Numbered from the stretch's first letter, positions 45,097-53,887 are shown. The stretch: DNA of 64,000 nt from Rhizorhapis suberifaciens (GCF_014200045.1 NZ_JACHOV010000004.1:186001-250000); one strand, 5' to 3'. Translations and numbers: made by a program. Notes: generated by a model from the letters alone, not told the origin.

Positions 45097-45836
45097 CGAC
45101 CTTCGTCCACCCATTTCCTGGTAAGCGCGCGGGCGATCTCCACATCATGCGGGAAATCCACTTCCGCCCATTCCAGGCCCTGGATTGAGACGGTGCCGAT
45201 CTCCTGTTCCAGGGCCAGCATGTCGATAGCGCGCAAGTACCAGCGCTCAACGCCTTCGGGGGTGCACATCATCTTTTCCACCTGCTTGCGGAAAATGGCA
45301 GGCCCCTCTCCCCGGAACGCAAGCATCCCGATGGACTCCGCATTGGCAACATCTGCGCTCAGGCGCTTCCCAATGGACATCAGCTTTTCGCCTTCCCGAT
45401 GAACCTTCATATCGTCCTCGTCATAGGCGTCCTTGATATCTATCGTCACGGTAATCAGCCATCGTGCGCCATCGATTAGCTTCGCCACGATCTCGTCAGA
45501 CACAATGGTGTCGCCGTTCAGAATAATGAAGTCGCGGTCCATGGCGTGCCGGGCGATCCAGCAGGAGCCGAGATTGTCGGCGACTTGATAGAAGGGATTG
45601 AAGATCGTTTCGATCTCCACCCCCTTCACCTGCGCCAGATGCGATTCCACCCGTTGTGTTCGGAATCCGGTCACTATTAATATATGCCGGATGCCGTTCG
45701 CCTTAAGCGCGTCTAACTGCCATTCGATCAATGTGCGGCCGTTGAAATCGATCATGCATTTAGGCATATCAGATGTGAGCGGCAACAGGCGTGATCCTTG
45801 TCCGGCGCTTAGGATAATGGCTTTGCTGATCGTCAT
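45078..45836 (-). CDS. Sugar/alcohol-phosphate nucleotidyltransferase
   Basis: A 252-residue NTP-transferase of the LicC/IPCT-like type. The signature AIILSAGQGSRLLPLTSDMP followed by KCM is at residues 6-28, and FIILNGDTIVSD contains the metal-binding Asp. It would activate an alcohol or sugar phosphate with CTP or another NTP. With the neighbouring CDP-alcohol phosphotransferase, whose own N-terminal domain looks worn, it may supply the CDP-alcohol donor (inference). It is transcribed against the HIT gene and away from the flippase gene. Confidence 0.87.
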   Translation of the reverse strand: MTISKAIILSAGQGSRLLPLTSDMPKCMIDFNGRTLIEWQLDALKANGIRHILIVTGFRTQRVESHLAQVKGVEIETIFNPFYQVADNLGSCWIARHAMDRDFIILNGDTIVSDEIVAKLIDGARWLITVTIDIKDAYDEDDMKVHREGEKLMSIGKRLSADVANAESIGMLAFRGEGPAIFRKQVEKMMCTPEGVERWYLRAIDMLALEQEIGTVSIQGLEWAEVDFPHDVEIARALTRKWVDEGRYRLRQ

Positions 45837-45940
45837 CGAAGTTCCTCAGCAGAATGAACCGGCGCAAATGACTCAACGGGCTCGTTAAGGGGTCATGGCC
45901 GGCGGCAAACGGTACATCGACAAGTGCCTGCCGCTCCATT

Positions 45941-47329
45941 ATGTCGACTTACGATCCTGATCCTTTCCAGTGCGGAACGGCAGAAAAGAACAGGCCTATG
46001 GTTCCCGTTGGAAAACCACCCTCGATCATGGGCGACAGTCCTCTTGCGCGGATTCTACACAATACCGCATGGCTGCTGGGTGGCAAGGGCGTAGGCGCAC
46101 TGCTCAGTCTTGCTTATCTGGCCATAGTGACACGGACATTGGGGCCATCGGGCTTTGGCCAGTTTGCGCTGATCCTAAGCACTGCGCAGGCGATCAGCAC
46201 GATCGTCAGCTTTGAAAGCTGGCAGGTCATCGTCAAATATGGTCAGGGGCATGTCCTCAAAAAGGATTACGACCGCCTAGGACGGCTTTTTGGCTTTTGC
46301 ATCGCTATCGATATGGCGGGGGCTTTAACGGGATGCGCGATAGCCGCGGGCGTGGCGATGTGGCTTGGCCCCGCTTTCGGGTGGACTCGGGAAATAGCGA
46401 TGCAGGCTGTCGCTTATTGCGCCGTCATACTGCTCACGATTCGATCCACGCCTACCGGCATATTGCGACTGTTCGACCGCTTCGATGCGGGGGCGCTTGC
46501 CGAAACCATGATTCCTGTCGCCCGGATGGCTGGAGCGTTGATCGCATGGATCACATCCCCCGGCATTACGGCATTTCTGGTCGCTTGGGCAGCGGCGGAA
46601 CTGGTCTGCGGCATTACCTACTGGGACCTTGCCCTGCGGACAGCCAAAGCTCGTATCGGCAAATGGGAGCGGGCGGGCATCCTTCAGGTGCGGAATGAAA
46701 ATGCGGGAATCATGAGCTTCCTTACAGCTACCAACCTTAGCACGACCGTCGGTTCGCTCAGCAGGCAGATCTCTGTCCTGCTCGTGGGCTTCTTTGTTGG
46801 AGCTGCGGGGGCCGGCCTTTATCGCCTGGCTCATCAACTCAGCATGTCGCTCACCAAGATATCCGGCCTGCTCTCACGCGCCATCTTCGCCGAGCTGGCG
46901 AAGGTACATGCCGGGCAAAGCGCCAAAAAATTGCGCAAGCTGTTTCGGCGAACCAACCGGCTGGCGATCATTGCCGGAGGCATCATCATCGCGCTGATAG
47001 TGGTTCTGGGCAAGCCACTGCTGCTGTTGATGGCAGGCCCGGAGTTTGCTGGAGCCTACCCGCTTCTCCTGCTGCTTGGCATGGCCGCCTCCATCGAATT
47101 GATCGGCGTCAGCTTTGAGCCGTTGCTGATGGCGACGGGGCACCCACGCAGCATAGTCGCGATCCGTTTGATCAACGCCCTGCTGTTACTGACTGCTCTT
47201 GCGCTTTTGCTGCCAAGGCTTGGCGCCGCAGGGGCCGCCACCTCCAATCTGATCGTTGCCGTCACTGGCGTTTTGATGCTGGGCATTGCAGCGCGGCGAT
47301 ATGCGCGCAAAATGCGCGAGGCGGCTTAG
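45941..47329 (+). CDS. Oligosaccharide flippase family protein
   Basis: A membrane protein of up to 462 residues with 12-14 helices of the Wzx/MurJ-like superfamily. The first helix region (WLLGGKGVGALLSLAYLAIV followed by TRTLGPSGFGQFAL) is the family start. It should flip a lipid-linked glycan or glyco-phospholipid. It differs in sequence from the flippase at 18028-19488. The start may be at 45941, 45998 or 46028; the later ATG fits the family start best, but no ribosome binding site decides. Belongs to the CDP-alcohol locus. Confidence 0.87.
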   Translation: MSTYDPDPFQCGTAEKNRPMVPVGKPPSIMGDSPLARILHNTAWLLGGKGVGALLSLAYLAIVTRTLGPSGFGQFALILSTAQAISTIVSFESWQVIVKYGQGHVLKKDYDRLGRLFGFCIAIDMAGALTGCAIAAGVAMWLGPAFGWTREIAMQAVAYCAVILLTIRSTPTGILRLFDRFDAGALAETMIPVARMAGALIAWITSPGITAFLVAWAAAELVCGITYWDLALRTAKARIGKWERAGILQVRNENAGIMSFLTATNLSTTVGSLSRQISVLLVGFFVGAAGAGLYRLAHQLSMSLTKISGLLSRAIFAELAKVHAGQSAKKLRKLFRRTNRLAIIAGGIIIALIVVLGKPLLLLMAGPEFAGAYPLLLLLGMAASIELIGVSFEPLLMATGHPRSIVAIRLINALLLLTALALLLPRLGAAGAATSNLIVAVTGVLMLGIAARRYARKMREAA

Positions 47330-47361
47330 ACCAGAGCACCGGGCGTGTGCCACTTTTCGTT

Positions 47362-47385
47362 CGTGTCGAGCGAAGTCGCGACACG
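47362..47385. repeat. REP-like inverted repeat with AGCGAAGTCG core
   Basis: CGTGTCG and CGACACG (7 pairs) enclose AGCGAAGTCG. Same core as at 1817-1838. It lies between the convergent flippase and nucleotidyltransferase genes. Confidence 0.6.
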
Positions 47386-47399
47386 TCTACCCACCCGCT

Positions 47400-48209
47400 C
47401 TAAACAGGAAGCCGCTGATGAAGTATGGCCTCCGCCATCGCCAAATCGGCCGGCTTATCGATATCGATGCAGGCCTCTGGCTGGGGCATGGAGACAATTC
47501 GGGCATTAAGACCAAGGCGCCTGCCAGCCATTGCGGCGGCCCGGTGGATCGTCAACACACGGAAGGCGGCACCAAGCAACAGCATCGGCCCGAAGGCTCC
47601 GACGATCTTCATGCCTTTCTTGCGGTCCTGTTCGACGCTCTGCCAGAGCGAGAGCAGCGGCTGCACCTTGTCGTTGGCAAACCAGAACAGGTTCGCCCCG
47701 GACCACCAGCCCTTCCGAAATTTGAGCCAGGTCCGGCGGGAAGCGGGATAACGGTCGAGCAACACGCGGCGTTCGACCATGCCGACGGCCACGTCCGCCT
47801 TTGTTGCGCCCTCAATGAAGCTGTCGATCATGGCGTGGGTCAGCAGCACGTTATCCGCCGTTGTGACCAGCGCGGGATATGCGTCCTTGCCGAGGGCGGC
47901 GGCCAATGAGCTGCTGATACCGGAACCGCTGGCGATGAACTGCACGCGCGGATCAGCCTGCCATAGGGCATCGCCGCTGGAGCGGGACAGCAATTCCGTA
48001 TCTTGCGCGAGTATCAGGACGCCCCCGATTTCGCGATGCGTGAGGAGCGTCCGCGCAACGCGGGACAGCATCGTTTCTCCCGCAACAGGAACAAGCGCTT
48101 TCAGCGGTACGCCAGCGGCATCCGCCATTGGATCGCGGCCGGGCCTGCTGCCGGCCAGGACAATGGCGCAAATGCCTTTCGTCGCTGTCTCGCCATGCTC
48201 AAGCTTCAT
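47400..48209 (-). CDS. MobA-like NTP-transferase domain protein
   Basis: A 269-residue nucleotidyltransferase. The N-terminus reads GICAIVLAGSRPGRDPMADA with a modified LAGxRxxxDP signature and KALVPVAGETML. The metal site would be in ALVTTADNVLLTH. It resembles MobA/GlmU-type enzymes, but the P-loop differs from the LicC-like enzyme at 45078. Substrate unknown; its place in the locus suggests activation of a sugar or alcohol phosphate. It is transcribed away from the diacylglycerol-kinase-like gene. Confidence 0.8.
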   Translation of the reverse strand: MKLEHGETATKGICAIVLAGSRPGRDPMADAAGVPLKALVPVAGETMLSRVARTLLTHREIGGVLILAQDTELLSRSSGDALWQADPRVQFIASGSGISSSLAAALGKDAYPALVTTADNVLLTHAMIDSFIEGATKADVAVGMVERRVLLDRYPASRRTWLKFRKGWWSGANLFWFANDKVQPLLSLWQSVEQDRKKGMKIVGAFGPMLLLGAAFRVLTIHRAAAMAGRRLGLNARIVSMPQPEACIDIDKPADLAMAEAILHQRLPV

Positions 48210-48305
48210 TCACGCCCTTTCATCGGCATTTGCATGTATGTTGTCATTCCAAAAGGCAAGCCGACCGTCGGGCACTTTTTGTCACGATGTTACGTTATAT
48301 TCGGC

Positions 48306-49127
48306 ATGGTCCAGCCCTGGCTTATAGCGAATCGAACAAGCGGTAGCCACGACCCCGCCCTATGCGACGCTATTGAAGAAACAGTTGCGAAATATAGCCG
48401 CGACATAGTCCGCATAATCTCTCTACCTGATGATCCACTACCCGATGCCGCCGAAGCAAAAGCGTCCGGAACGGAGTTGATTGTCATCTTCACGGGCGAT
48501 GGCACGGTAAGCATGGCCGTAGATGCGCTGGAGGGCTGGCAAGGCGACCTTCTGGTCCTGCCGGGCGGCACCATGAACCTGCTGTCGCGCAAATTGCATG
48601 GGGCGCGGGAGCCGCTAGCGATATTGGAGGCCGCGCTGAAGCCGGAAGCGCAACGCGCAATTCTGCCGGTAGCGCAAGGGCATGGACTGAGGTCGCTGGT
48701 GGGTATTGTCGCGGGGCCAACAGCGGCCTGGGGCGAGGTCCGGGAGGACATGCGGCAGTTGAACGTGGGCGGTCTGATCGAATCCGTACCGCAAGCGCTG
48801 CAGGAAACGCTGCAAGGCGATCCGGTGTCGGTAGACGGCGTTGAGGGCGAATTCGAAGCGGTGTTTGTAGATCCCCAGGCGGAGGGACTGAGAGTCAACG
48901 GCATCCATGCCGGTACGGCGGCGGAATTGCTGCAACATGGCTGGGCATGGTTGAAGGGCGATTTTCGCGAAGGACCCCACACGCCTTTGATTTGCACCCC
49001 GGAAGTCGTGTTGAGACGAGAGGGGGCTTTCGCGCTGCTGGTAGATGGCGAGCAGGCGGAGGCAGCCAGTCCCTGCCGCTTTACATTAGGGGCATGCCCA
49101 TTGCGATTCATTGCGACGCGCAAATAA
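48306..49127 (+). CDS. Diacylglycerol-kinase-family protein
   Basis: A 273-residue protein of the DAGK_cat / YegS-BmrU family. The nucleotide-binding motif is IFTGDGTVSMAVDALEG, followed by LLVLPGGTMNLLSRKLHGAR, the GGTxN block that marks lipid and sphingosine kinases. It would phosphorylate a lipid alcohol such as diacylglycerol at the inner membrane. The ATG at 48306 was chosen because the family region starts there; the open frame upstream to 48003 overlaps the divergent gene. It closes the envelope locus. Confidence 0.87.
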   Translation: MVQPWLIANRTSGSHDPALCDAIEETVAKYSRDIVRIISLPDDPLPDAAEAKASGTELIVIFTGDGTVSMAVDALEGWQGDLLVLPGGTMNLLSRKLHGAREPLAILEAALKPEAQRAILPVAQGHGLRSLVGIVAGPTAAWGEVREDMRQLNVGGLIESVPQALQETLQGDPVSVDGVEGEFEAVFVDPQAEGLRVNGIHAGTAAELLQHGWAWLKGDFREGPHTPLICTPEVVLRREGAFALLVDGEQAEAASPCRFTLGACPLRFIATRK

Positions 49128-49141
49128 AGTTTTGCCGAAAC

Positions 49142-49171
49142 AAAAAGGGCGGCCCCATCGGACCGCCCTTT
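49142..49171. terminator. Hairpin terminator after the diacylglycerol-kinase-like gene
   Basis: AAAGGGCGG pairs with CCGCCCTTT around a 10-base loop. The plus strand has only TTT then CC; the minus strand has a T-run. It may serve both converging transcripts. Confidence 0.7.
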
Positions 49172-49294
49172 CCATAGTGAGATATGCTCGCGGCTGATCA
49201 GCGCTTCGCTAAAATGGTCCTCAAAATTCCGACGTTTTTTCAAAATGTTAAAGAGATCCAAAATTTTGCGTGTAAGAAACGTGTAAAGGCTCGC

Positions 49295-49972
49295 CTAGCT
49301 CGCCGCTGCACTGGCCTCCAAACGCAAAACTGGCAAGCAAGTCCGTTCAATCGTCGCCACGGCAGCTTCCATTGCCTCCGTGACCTCATTGACCTCACCT
49401 TCTGGTGGTTTGATCGCATACATTCCACGACGAAGCTTTTTCGTGAATTCAGCGTCTGTGCCGCCCTCGTCGTCAACGTAGCTGTCCACATCAACCTGCA
49501 CGATCCAAAATTGATGGTTCAGCTTATCAATCGCCTGCTCCAGTTCTTCGCTGAACAATGCTCGCGCCATTGGAAGACACTGGTCAAGCGCCTCGCGCTC
49601 ATCCTTTGTGCGATTGATCCTGTTGTAAAATGCCTGAGCAGTCACCAGCCGCTTCTGCCGCTCCTTCGTCTGCGTGTCCCAGCCATCCTTCTCTTTCATC
49701 TGCTCTTCAGCAGCGTGCAACTCGTGACCCCACATCATAACGCCACGCACATATCCAAGCGCGCGTCGCGCCTTATAAGTCGCCGTCAAAATTCGCTCAG
49801 CCTGATCTTGCTTACGCTCAGCCAACTTCTGCGTGCGCCACGCATCAAATGTGTTTGCGCCCTTGATCGCAGCCCATACGACAGCACCTACACCGCCAAG
49901 AGTGCCAATGCCTTGCAGCATCGTTCCCGTCGCTGCCCAATCAACTGCCGCATTGCATATCGCGTAAGGCAC
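49295..49972 (-). CDS. One-helix membrane protein, partner of the R-x4-H protein
   Basis: A 225-residue protein of unknown function. One hydrophobic helix (about residues 16-40, LQGIGTLGGVGAVVWAAIKG) is followed by a charged helical region (about 45-75, DAWRTQKLAERKQDQAERIL) and a soluble domain ending in AVATIERTCLPVLRLEASAA. It starts with GTG immediately after the TGA of the upstream gene, with AAAGGAAAG before it, so the two are translated together. GC content is visibly lower than in the flanking genes. The topology (membrane anchor with cytoplasmic domain) recalls effectors or sensors of defence modules, but no recognised catalytic motif is seen. Confidence 0.7.
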   Translation of the reverse strand: MPYAICNAAVDWAATGTMLQGIGTLGGVGAVVWAAIKGANTFDAWRTQKLAERKQDQAERILTATYKARRALGYVRGVMMWGHELHAAEEQMKEKDGWDTQTKERQKRLVTAQAFYNRINRTKDEREALDQCLPMARALFSEELEQAIDKLNHQFWIVQVDVDSYVDDEGGTDAEFTKKLRRGMYAIKPPEGEVNEVTEAMEAAVATIERTCLPVLRLEASAAAS

Positions 49973-51058
49973 TCAACTTTCCTTTACAGCAACATCGCCA
50001 TCCTCATCGCCCTCACCTTCATCAGCGATGTATGACTTCATTTTACTGATGAGATGAAACATAAAGTCCGTCATCATCAAAGCATTCAAACTCGTCTGCC
50101 TGCTGCTGTATGATATTATGCCGTGTAACGATGCGTGACGATTAGGCACTGGATCATTCGCAAATTTGGAAATCTCCGCTGCGTCTTCTCCAACGCGCGC
50201 GTAGAGATGCTCTTCCATTTTGGTGAACAAGTTCATTCCAAACTCGTAAGACAGCAAATCGCCTGCTGGTAAATCACGTGCAGCCTCACTGACGCCTGGC
50301 AAACTCGTTATACCAAACGCCTTCAGCTTTCCTTTGGGCGTCTGTTCAGTAATCGTCCGCTTGCCGCCGTATATTTCGTTGCTTGCCACCCTTTCAATCT
50401 CTGGAAAAAGCGTCCTTGGAACAGCACGATATAGACCGTGACGATGCGCGCTCAGCGCCTCTCTGAAGGTTGCCTTGGCCTCGTTATCAATCTGATAGCC
50501 GTCCAGATTTTCTAAAAACTGGCCTTCGACCTCATCCCAAGCCTCAGCATAGTGCGTTGCTATCGCCTCATTAGCTGCTGCTACGTCGCTCTCTTCCACA
50601 TCAATCAAGTAGAATGGCGTCGTATAATGCGGCAACCAACCCGTCTGCTCAACAAGCTCCGCCTTCTTCCGCTCCTCCGCGATACGCGCAAAAACCTGCT
50701 GAAACGGTGCCAAGCTCGATTGCACCGTAGCCTGCCAAGCTTTACCTATTGACTGAATGCTTTCAGCAATGGCCTGACTGTTTTTCTGCCAATCAGATAT
50801 TACGGTCGTAAACGATGGCGGCAAAAATGGCCGCACCACCATCGTATCTTGGATACCTTTCAATACTTGCGGTTCGACAAATGCAGAACGCCACCGCTGC
50901 GTTGCCTCAGTGATTGCATTAAGATCGAGGGACTTCGTTAGCTTCGGAGCTTCCTGCGCCTGCTTAACAATCCCCAAATCAAGCGATTTTTGTATACTCG
51001 CTGCCTGTTTCGCAATCTCGCCTAGTTTCAAAGATATTGCACGCTCAGGATCACTCAT
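49973..51058 (-). CDS. Putative HEPN-like protein with R-x4-H motif
   Basis: A 361-residue protein of unknown function. Near the C-terminus NRHASLHG gives R307-x4-H312, the residue pattern of HEPN ribonucleases, preceded by a helical region with HRHGLYRAVPRTLFPEIERV that resembles the scaffold of such domains. The N-terminus carries three imperfect repeats of the form SLxL-xxI-xxA at residues 9, 25 and 43. A strong ribosome binding site (GGGGAGGGGG) precedes the ATG at 51058; the frame continues to 51163 without support. First gene of a two-gene unit, AT-richer than its surroundings. HEPN assignment is by motif only. Confidence 0.7.
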   Translation of the reverse strand: MSDPERAISLKLGEIAKQAASIQKSLDLGIVKQAQEAPKLTKSLDLNAITEATQRWRSAFVEPQVLKGIQDTMVVRPFLPPSFTTVISDWQKNSQAIAESIQSIGKAWQATVQSSLAPFQQVFARIAEERKKAELVEQTGWLPHYTTPFYLIDVEESDVAAANEAIATHYAEAWDEVEGQFLENLDGYQIDNEAKATFREALSAHRHGLYRAVPRTLFPEIERVASNEIYGGKRTITEQTPKGKLKAFGITSLPGVSEAARDLPAGDLLSYEFGMNLFTKMEEHLYARVGEDAAEISKFANDPVPNRHASLHGIISYSSRQTSLNALMMTDFMFHLISKMKSYIADEGEGDEDGDVAVKES

Positions 51059-51280
51059 ACCGCCCCCTCCCCGGGATCTCGTGGGTGCCAAGATATAGCA
51101 CCAGATTACGGGCTGAATATGAGACTTTACGAGTTCCACGCGACAAACCTCGCAAAGCATCACTGCTGTTAAGCAGCCAAGTGGTTAGCATTGACTTGTT
51201 TTGATATCCGTAAGCTGCCGCTCATTTTCGCGATCAAAACCAGAACACGTGTAATCTCACGTACTAAGAACGTGCAAACG

Positions 51281-51309
51281 AAAAAGGGGGCCATTTCTGA
51301 CCCCCTTTT
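51281..51309 (-). terminator. Rho-independent terminator of rplM-rpsI
   Basis: AAAAGGGGG pairs with CCCCCTTTT around a 10-base loop. On the minus strand a T-run completes it, 36 bases after the rpsI stop. Confidence 0.9.
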
Positions 51310-51344
51310 CCTTAATTTCCAAATGTTTAAGCGGAGATTCCAGC

Positions 51345-51866
51345 TTAGCGCTTCGAGAACTGGAAGCTGCGGCGAGCCTTGGCGCGACCATATTTCTTAC
51401 GCTCGACGGTGCGGCTGTCGCGAGTAAGGAAGCCTTCCTTCTTCACGGCACTGCGCAGAGCCGGCTCATATTTGGTGAGCGCCTGGCTGATTCCGTGCTT
51501 GACGGCGCCAGCCTGACCGGACAGGCCACCGCCCTTGACGGTGCAGATGACGTCATATTGACCCTGACGTTCGGTAACGTCGAAGGGTTGATTGATGACG
51601 AGACGCAGCGTCGGACGCGCGAAATAAACAGCCTGGTCGCGGCCGTTGACCGTGATCTTGCCGGTGCCGGGCTTCACCCAAACGCGGGCGACGGCATCCT
51701 TGCGGCGGCCGGTAGCATAGGCGCGGCCGAGCTTGTCCAGCTCCTGCTGGCGCAGGGGAGCAGCCTCAACAGCAATCGGAGCTTCTGCACCCAGGGTGGC
51801 TGCAGGCGCATCGACGCCGGCGGCGATGTCCTTCAGATCGGAAAGGGACTGGCGGTTATCGGACAT
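51345..51866 (-). CDS. rpsI: 30S ribosomal protein S9
   Basis: A 173-residue 30S protein whose C-terminal tail reaches the P-site tRNA. The core begins with [20 protein letters not shown] and ends in [17 protein letters not shown], the basic tail. The N-terminal 45 residues are an extra segment rich in Ala and Asp, common in alphaproteobacteria. Its ATG overlaps the rplM stop by one base (TAATG). A terminator follows. Confidence 0.98.
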   Translation of the reverse strand: MSDNRQSLSDLKDIAAGVDAPAATLGAEAPIAVEAAPLRQQELDKLGRAYATGRRKDAVARVWVKPGTGKITVNGRDQAVYFARPTLRLVINQPFDVTERQGQYDVICTVKGGGLSGQAGAVKHGISQALTKYEPALRSAVKKEGFLTRDSRTVERKKYGRAKARRSFQFSKR

Positions 51867-52345
51867 TATGCACCCACCTTGTTCTTGCGGTTGCGGGAAG
51901 CGATATCGAGCACTTCCGGATTTTGAGCTTCATGCGGGTGGCTGACACCGGCAAAAATGCGAAGGTTGCGCATCTGCTGACGTCCCAGGGGACCACGGGG
52001 GATCATGCGTTCCACCGCTTTTTCAAGCACGCGTTCAGGAAAGCGGCCTTCCAGCACCTTCTGCGCGGTAACACCCTTGATGCCGCCGGCATAGCCAGTG
52101 TGCTTGTAATAGACCTTGTCGGCGAGCTTCTTGCCCGTGAACTTCACCTTGTCGGCATTGATCACGATGACATTGTCACCACAATCGACATGCGGCGTGT
52201 AGCTCGGCTTGTGCTTGCCGCGCAGAATATTGGCGATGATCGACGCAGCGCGGCCGACAACCAGCCCGTCGGCATCGATAAGAAGCCATTTCTTTTCCAC
52301 TGTCGCCGGGGTGGCCGGCTTCGTGGTCTTCATCAGCGCCTTCAT
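51866..52345 (-). CDS. rplM: 50S ribosomal protein L13
   Basis: A 159-residue early assembly protein of the 50S subunit. The body has [38 protein letters not shown] and [25 protein letters not shown] precedes the ATG at 52345; the open frame to 52408 is not coding. Forms the usual rplM-rpsI operon. Confidence 0.98.
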   Translation of the reverse strand: MKALMKTTKPATPATVEKKWLLIDADGLVVGRAASIIANILRGKHKPSYTPHVDCGDNVIVINADKVKFTGKKLADKVYYKHTGYAGGIKGVTAQKVLEGRFPERVLEKAVERMIPRGPLGRQQMRNLRIFAGVSHPHEAQNPEVLDIASRNRKNKVGA

Positions 52346-52482
52346 GGCCCTAATCTCCTGATGGGGTAAATTCCCCGATGAATGAAACAAAAGAACGCCG
52401 CCCGGCAAAGGCAGCGCTATGGCGCCCTATTGGGAGCGAATCGGCAGGAAGTCAAGAGAAAGGGCGCCTTTCATGACGGGTA

Positions 52483-52797
52483 TCATAATACCTGACCGCT
52501 CAGCCAGCGCGCATAATCGGGAGCCGATTCGATGTCCCAGGACAAAATGGCAGGAACTTCATAGCTGTGCAGCTCAGCCAACCTTGTCATCAGCCGTTCG
52601 CGTTGGTCCATACGGGTCTTCAGCAGAACAGGCGTTTCGCCGTCCTCCTGCATTTCTCCTTGCCATTGGTAGATGGAGGTACAGCGCGGAAGAATGTTGA
52701 CGCAGCCGGCAAGCTTTTCCGTCACCAATTGCCGGGCAACCTTGTGCGCTTCCTCGGCCGAACCGAACAAGGTGTAGACGAGCACGAGTCCCTTCAT
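52483..52797 (-). CDS. cutA: Divalent cation tolerance protein CutA
   Basis: A 104-residue ferredoxin-like trimer-forming protein. It shows EKLAGCVNILPRCTSIYQWQ and VLLKTRMDQRERLMTRLAEL followed by HSYEVPAILSWDI, as in CutA1. Linked in E. coli to copper and other metal tolerance; the molecular role is not settled. Its ATG overlaps the ctaA stop by 4 bases. The upstream part of the frame lies in ctaA and was excluded. Confidence 0.93.
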   Translation of the reverse strand: MKGLVLVYTLFGSAEEAHKVARQLVTEKLAGCVNILPRCTSIYQWQGEMQEDGETPVLLKTRMDQRERLMTRLAELHSYEVPAILSWDIESAPDYARWLSGQVL

Positions 52798-53831
52798 GTC
52801 CTCAAGGTAGCAAGCCTGTGGCAACAGGCAACCGTCGCGATCAGCAGCAGGGCCGCCACCGCCTGGTGAGCGACCGCCACCCAGAGGGCGACGCCGGTCA
52901 GCAGCGTCGCTATTCCAAGAGCGATCTGCAGAGCCACCAGAGTCAGCACGGCATAGGGAGGGCCTTTGGCTCTGGCTCGCCAAACGCGAAGAGCAAGCAC
53001 CACCAGCGTGGCGGCGGCGGCCCAGGCAAACCAGCGATGTACAAATTGAACGATGATCGGATTATCGACGATGTTACGCCAAAACGGCTCCAGCATCGGC
53101 ACGTTCGCGGGAAACAGGCTGTCCCCCATAAGCGGCCATGAATCGAACGCGTAACCCGCCCTCAAGCCAGCCGTGAAAGCGCCCAGACATATCTGCCCCG
53201 CCAACATGAGCAGCGCAAACAGGGCGAACCCCGGCAGGCCCGCTGGTTTGGCATCGGGATCACGGCCAAGCAGTTGAAGATCCGACGCGGTCCAAACCAC
53301 CCCTGCCATGATAAGCAGCGCATTGAGCAGATGCACGGCCAGCCGAATGTGGCTGACGTCGATCCGGTTCACGAGGCCAGAGGCGACCATCCACCAGCCA
53401 ATGACCCCTTGCAGCGCGCCCAGGGCCAGCAGCACGGCGAGCCGCCAGCCATAGCCCTGCGGTATAGCGCGCTTCCACGCGAACCACATGAAAGGCAAGG
53501 CGAAAGCCAAGCCGATGAGACGGCCCAGCAACCGGTGAAAATATTCCCAGAAATAGATGAATTTGAATTCCGCCAAGGTCATGCTGTGGTTGACCGTCTG
53601 ATATTCGGTCGTACCCTGATAAAGCGCGAATTCCCGCATCCAATCGGCCTGGCTGAGCGGAGGTATCGCGCCCGACACCGGCCGCCATTGGGTAATGGAA
53701 AGTCCCGATTCGGTAAGGCGCGTAATCCCTCCCACAACCACGATCAGAAAGATCATGAAGGCTATTACATAGAGCCACCCGGCAATCTGCAAAGGGCGGG
53801 GTGACAGCGATGCGGGGCGCGCGAGCAACAT
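52794..53831 (-). CDS. ctaA: Heme A synthase (Cox15/CtaA)
   Basis: A 345-residue inner-membrane enzyme with eight helices that oxidises the C8 methyl of heme O to give heme A for cytochrome aa3 oxidase. Family marks are VVVGGITRLTESGLSITQWR near the start, YFWEYFHRLLGRLIG with its heme-ligand His, VSHIRLAVHLLNAL and the later VQFVHRWFAW. It lacks the Cys pair of Bacillus CtaA, as in the alphaproteobacterial/mitochondrial type. Co-translated with cutA. Other cox genes are not in the window. Confidence 0.96.
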   Translation of the reverse strand: MLLARPASLSPRPLQIAGWLYVIAFMIFLIVVVGGITRLTESGLSITQWRPVSGAIPPLSQADWMREFALYQGTTEYQTVNHSMTLAEFKFIYFWEYFHRLLGRLIGLAFALPFMWFAWKRAIPQGYGWRLAVLLALGALQGVIGWWMVASGLVNRIDVSHIRLAVHLLNALLIMAGVVWTASDLQLLGRDPDAKPAGLPGFALFALLMLAGQICLGAFTAGLRAGYAFDSWPLMGDSLFPANVPMLEPFWRNIVDNPIIVQFVHRWFAWAAAATLVVLALRVWRARAKGPPYAVLTLVALQIALGIATLLTGVALWVAVAHQAVAALLLIATVACCHRLATLRT

Positions 53832-53887
53832 GAGCGCGGCCCTTGCACCTTCAAGCGAAACCTTTCAAGAGGCAGCAACGTTTCAAT

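Noticed and set aside
48003-48305. N-terminal extension of the diacylglycerol-kinase-like frame
   Set aside because: It overlaps the divergent nucleotidyltransferase gene and has no family similarity; the ATG at 48306 fits.
49190-51290. Similar short words (AAGAAACGTGTAAA and AAGAACGTGCAAA) on both sides of the HEPN-like cassette as possible insertion repeats
   Set aside because: They are imperfect, short and not at equal distance from the gene ends; no integrase or tRNA is near, so they do not prove insertion.
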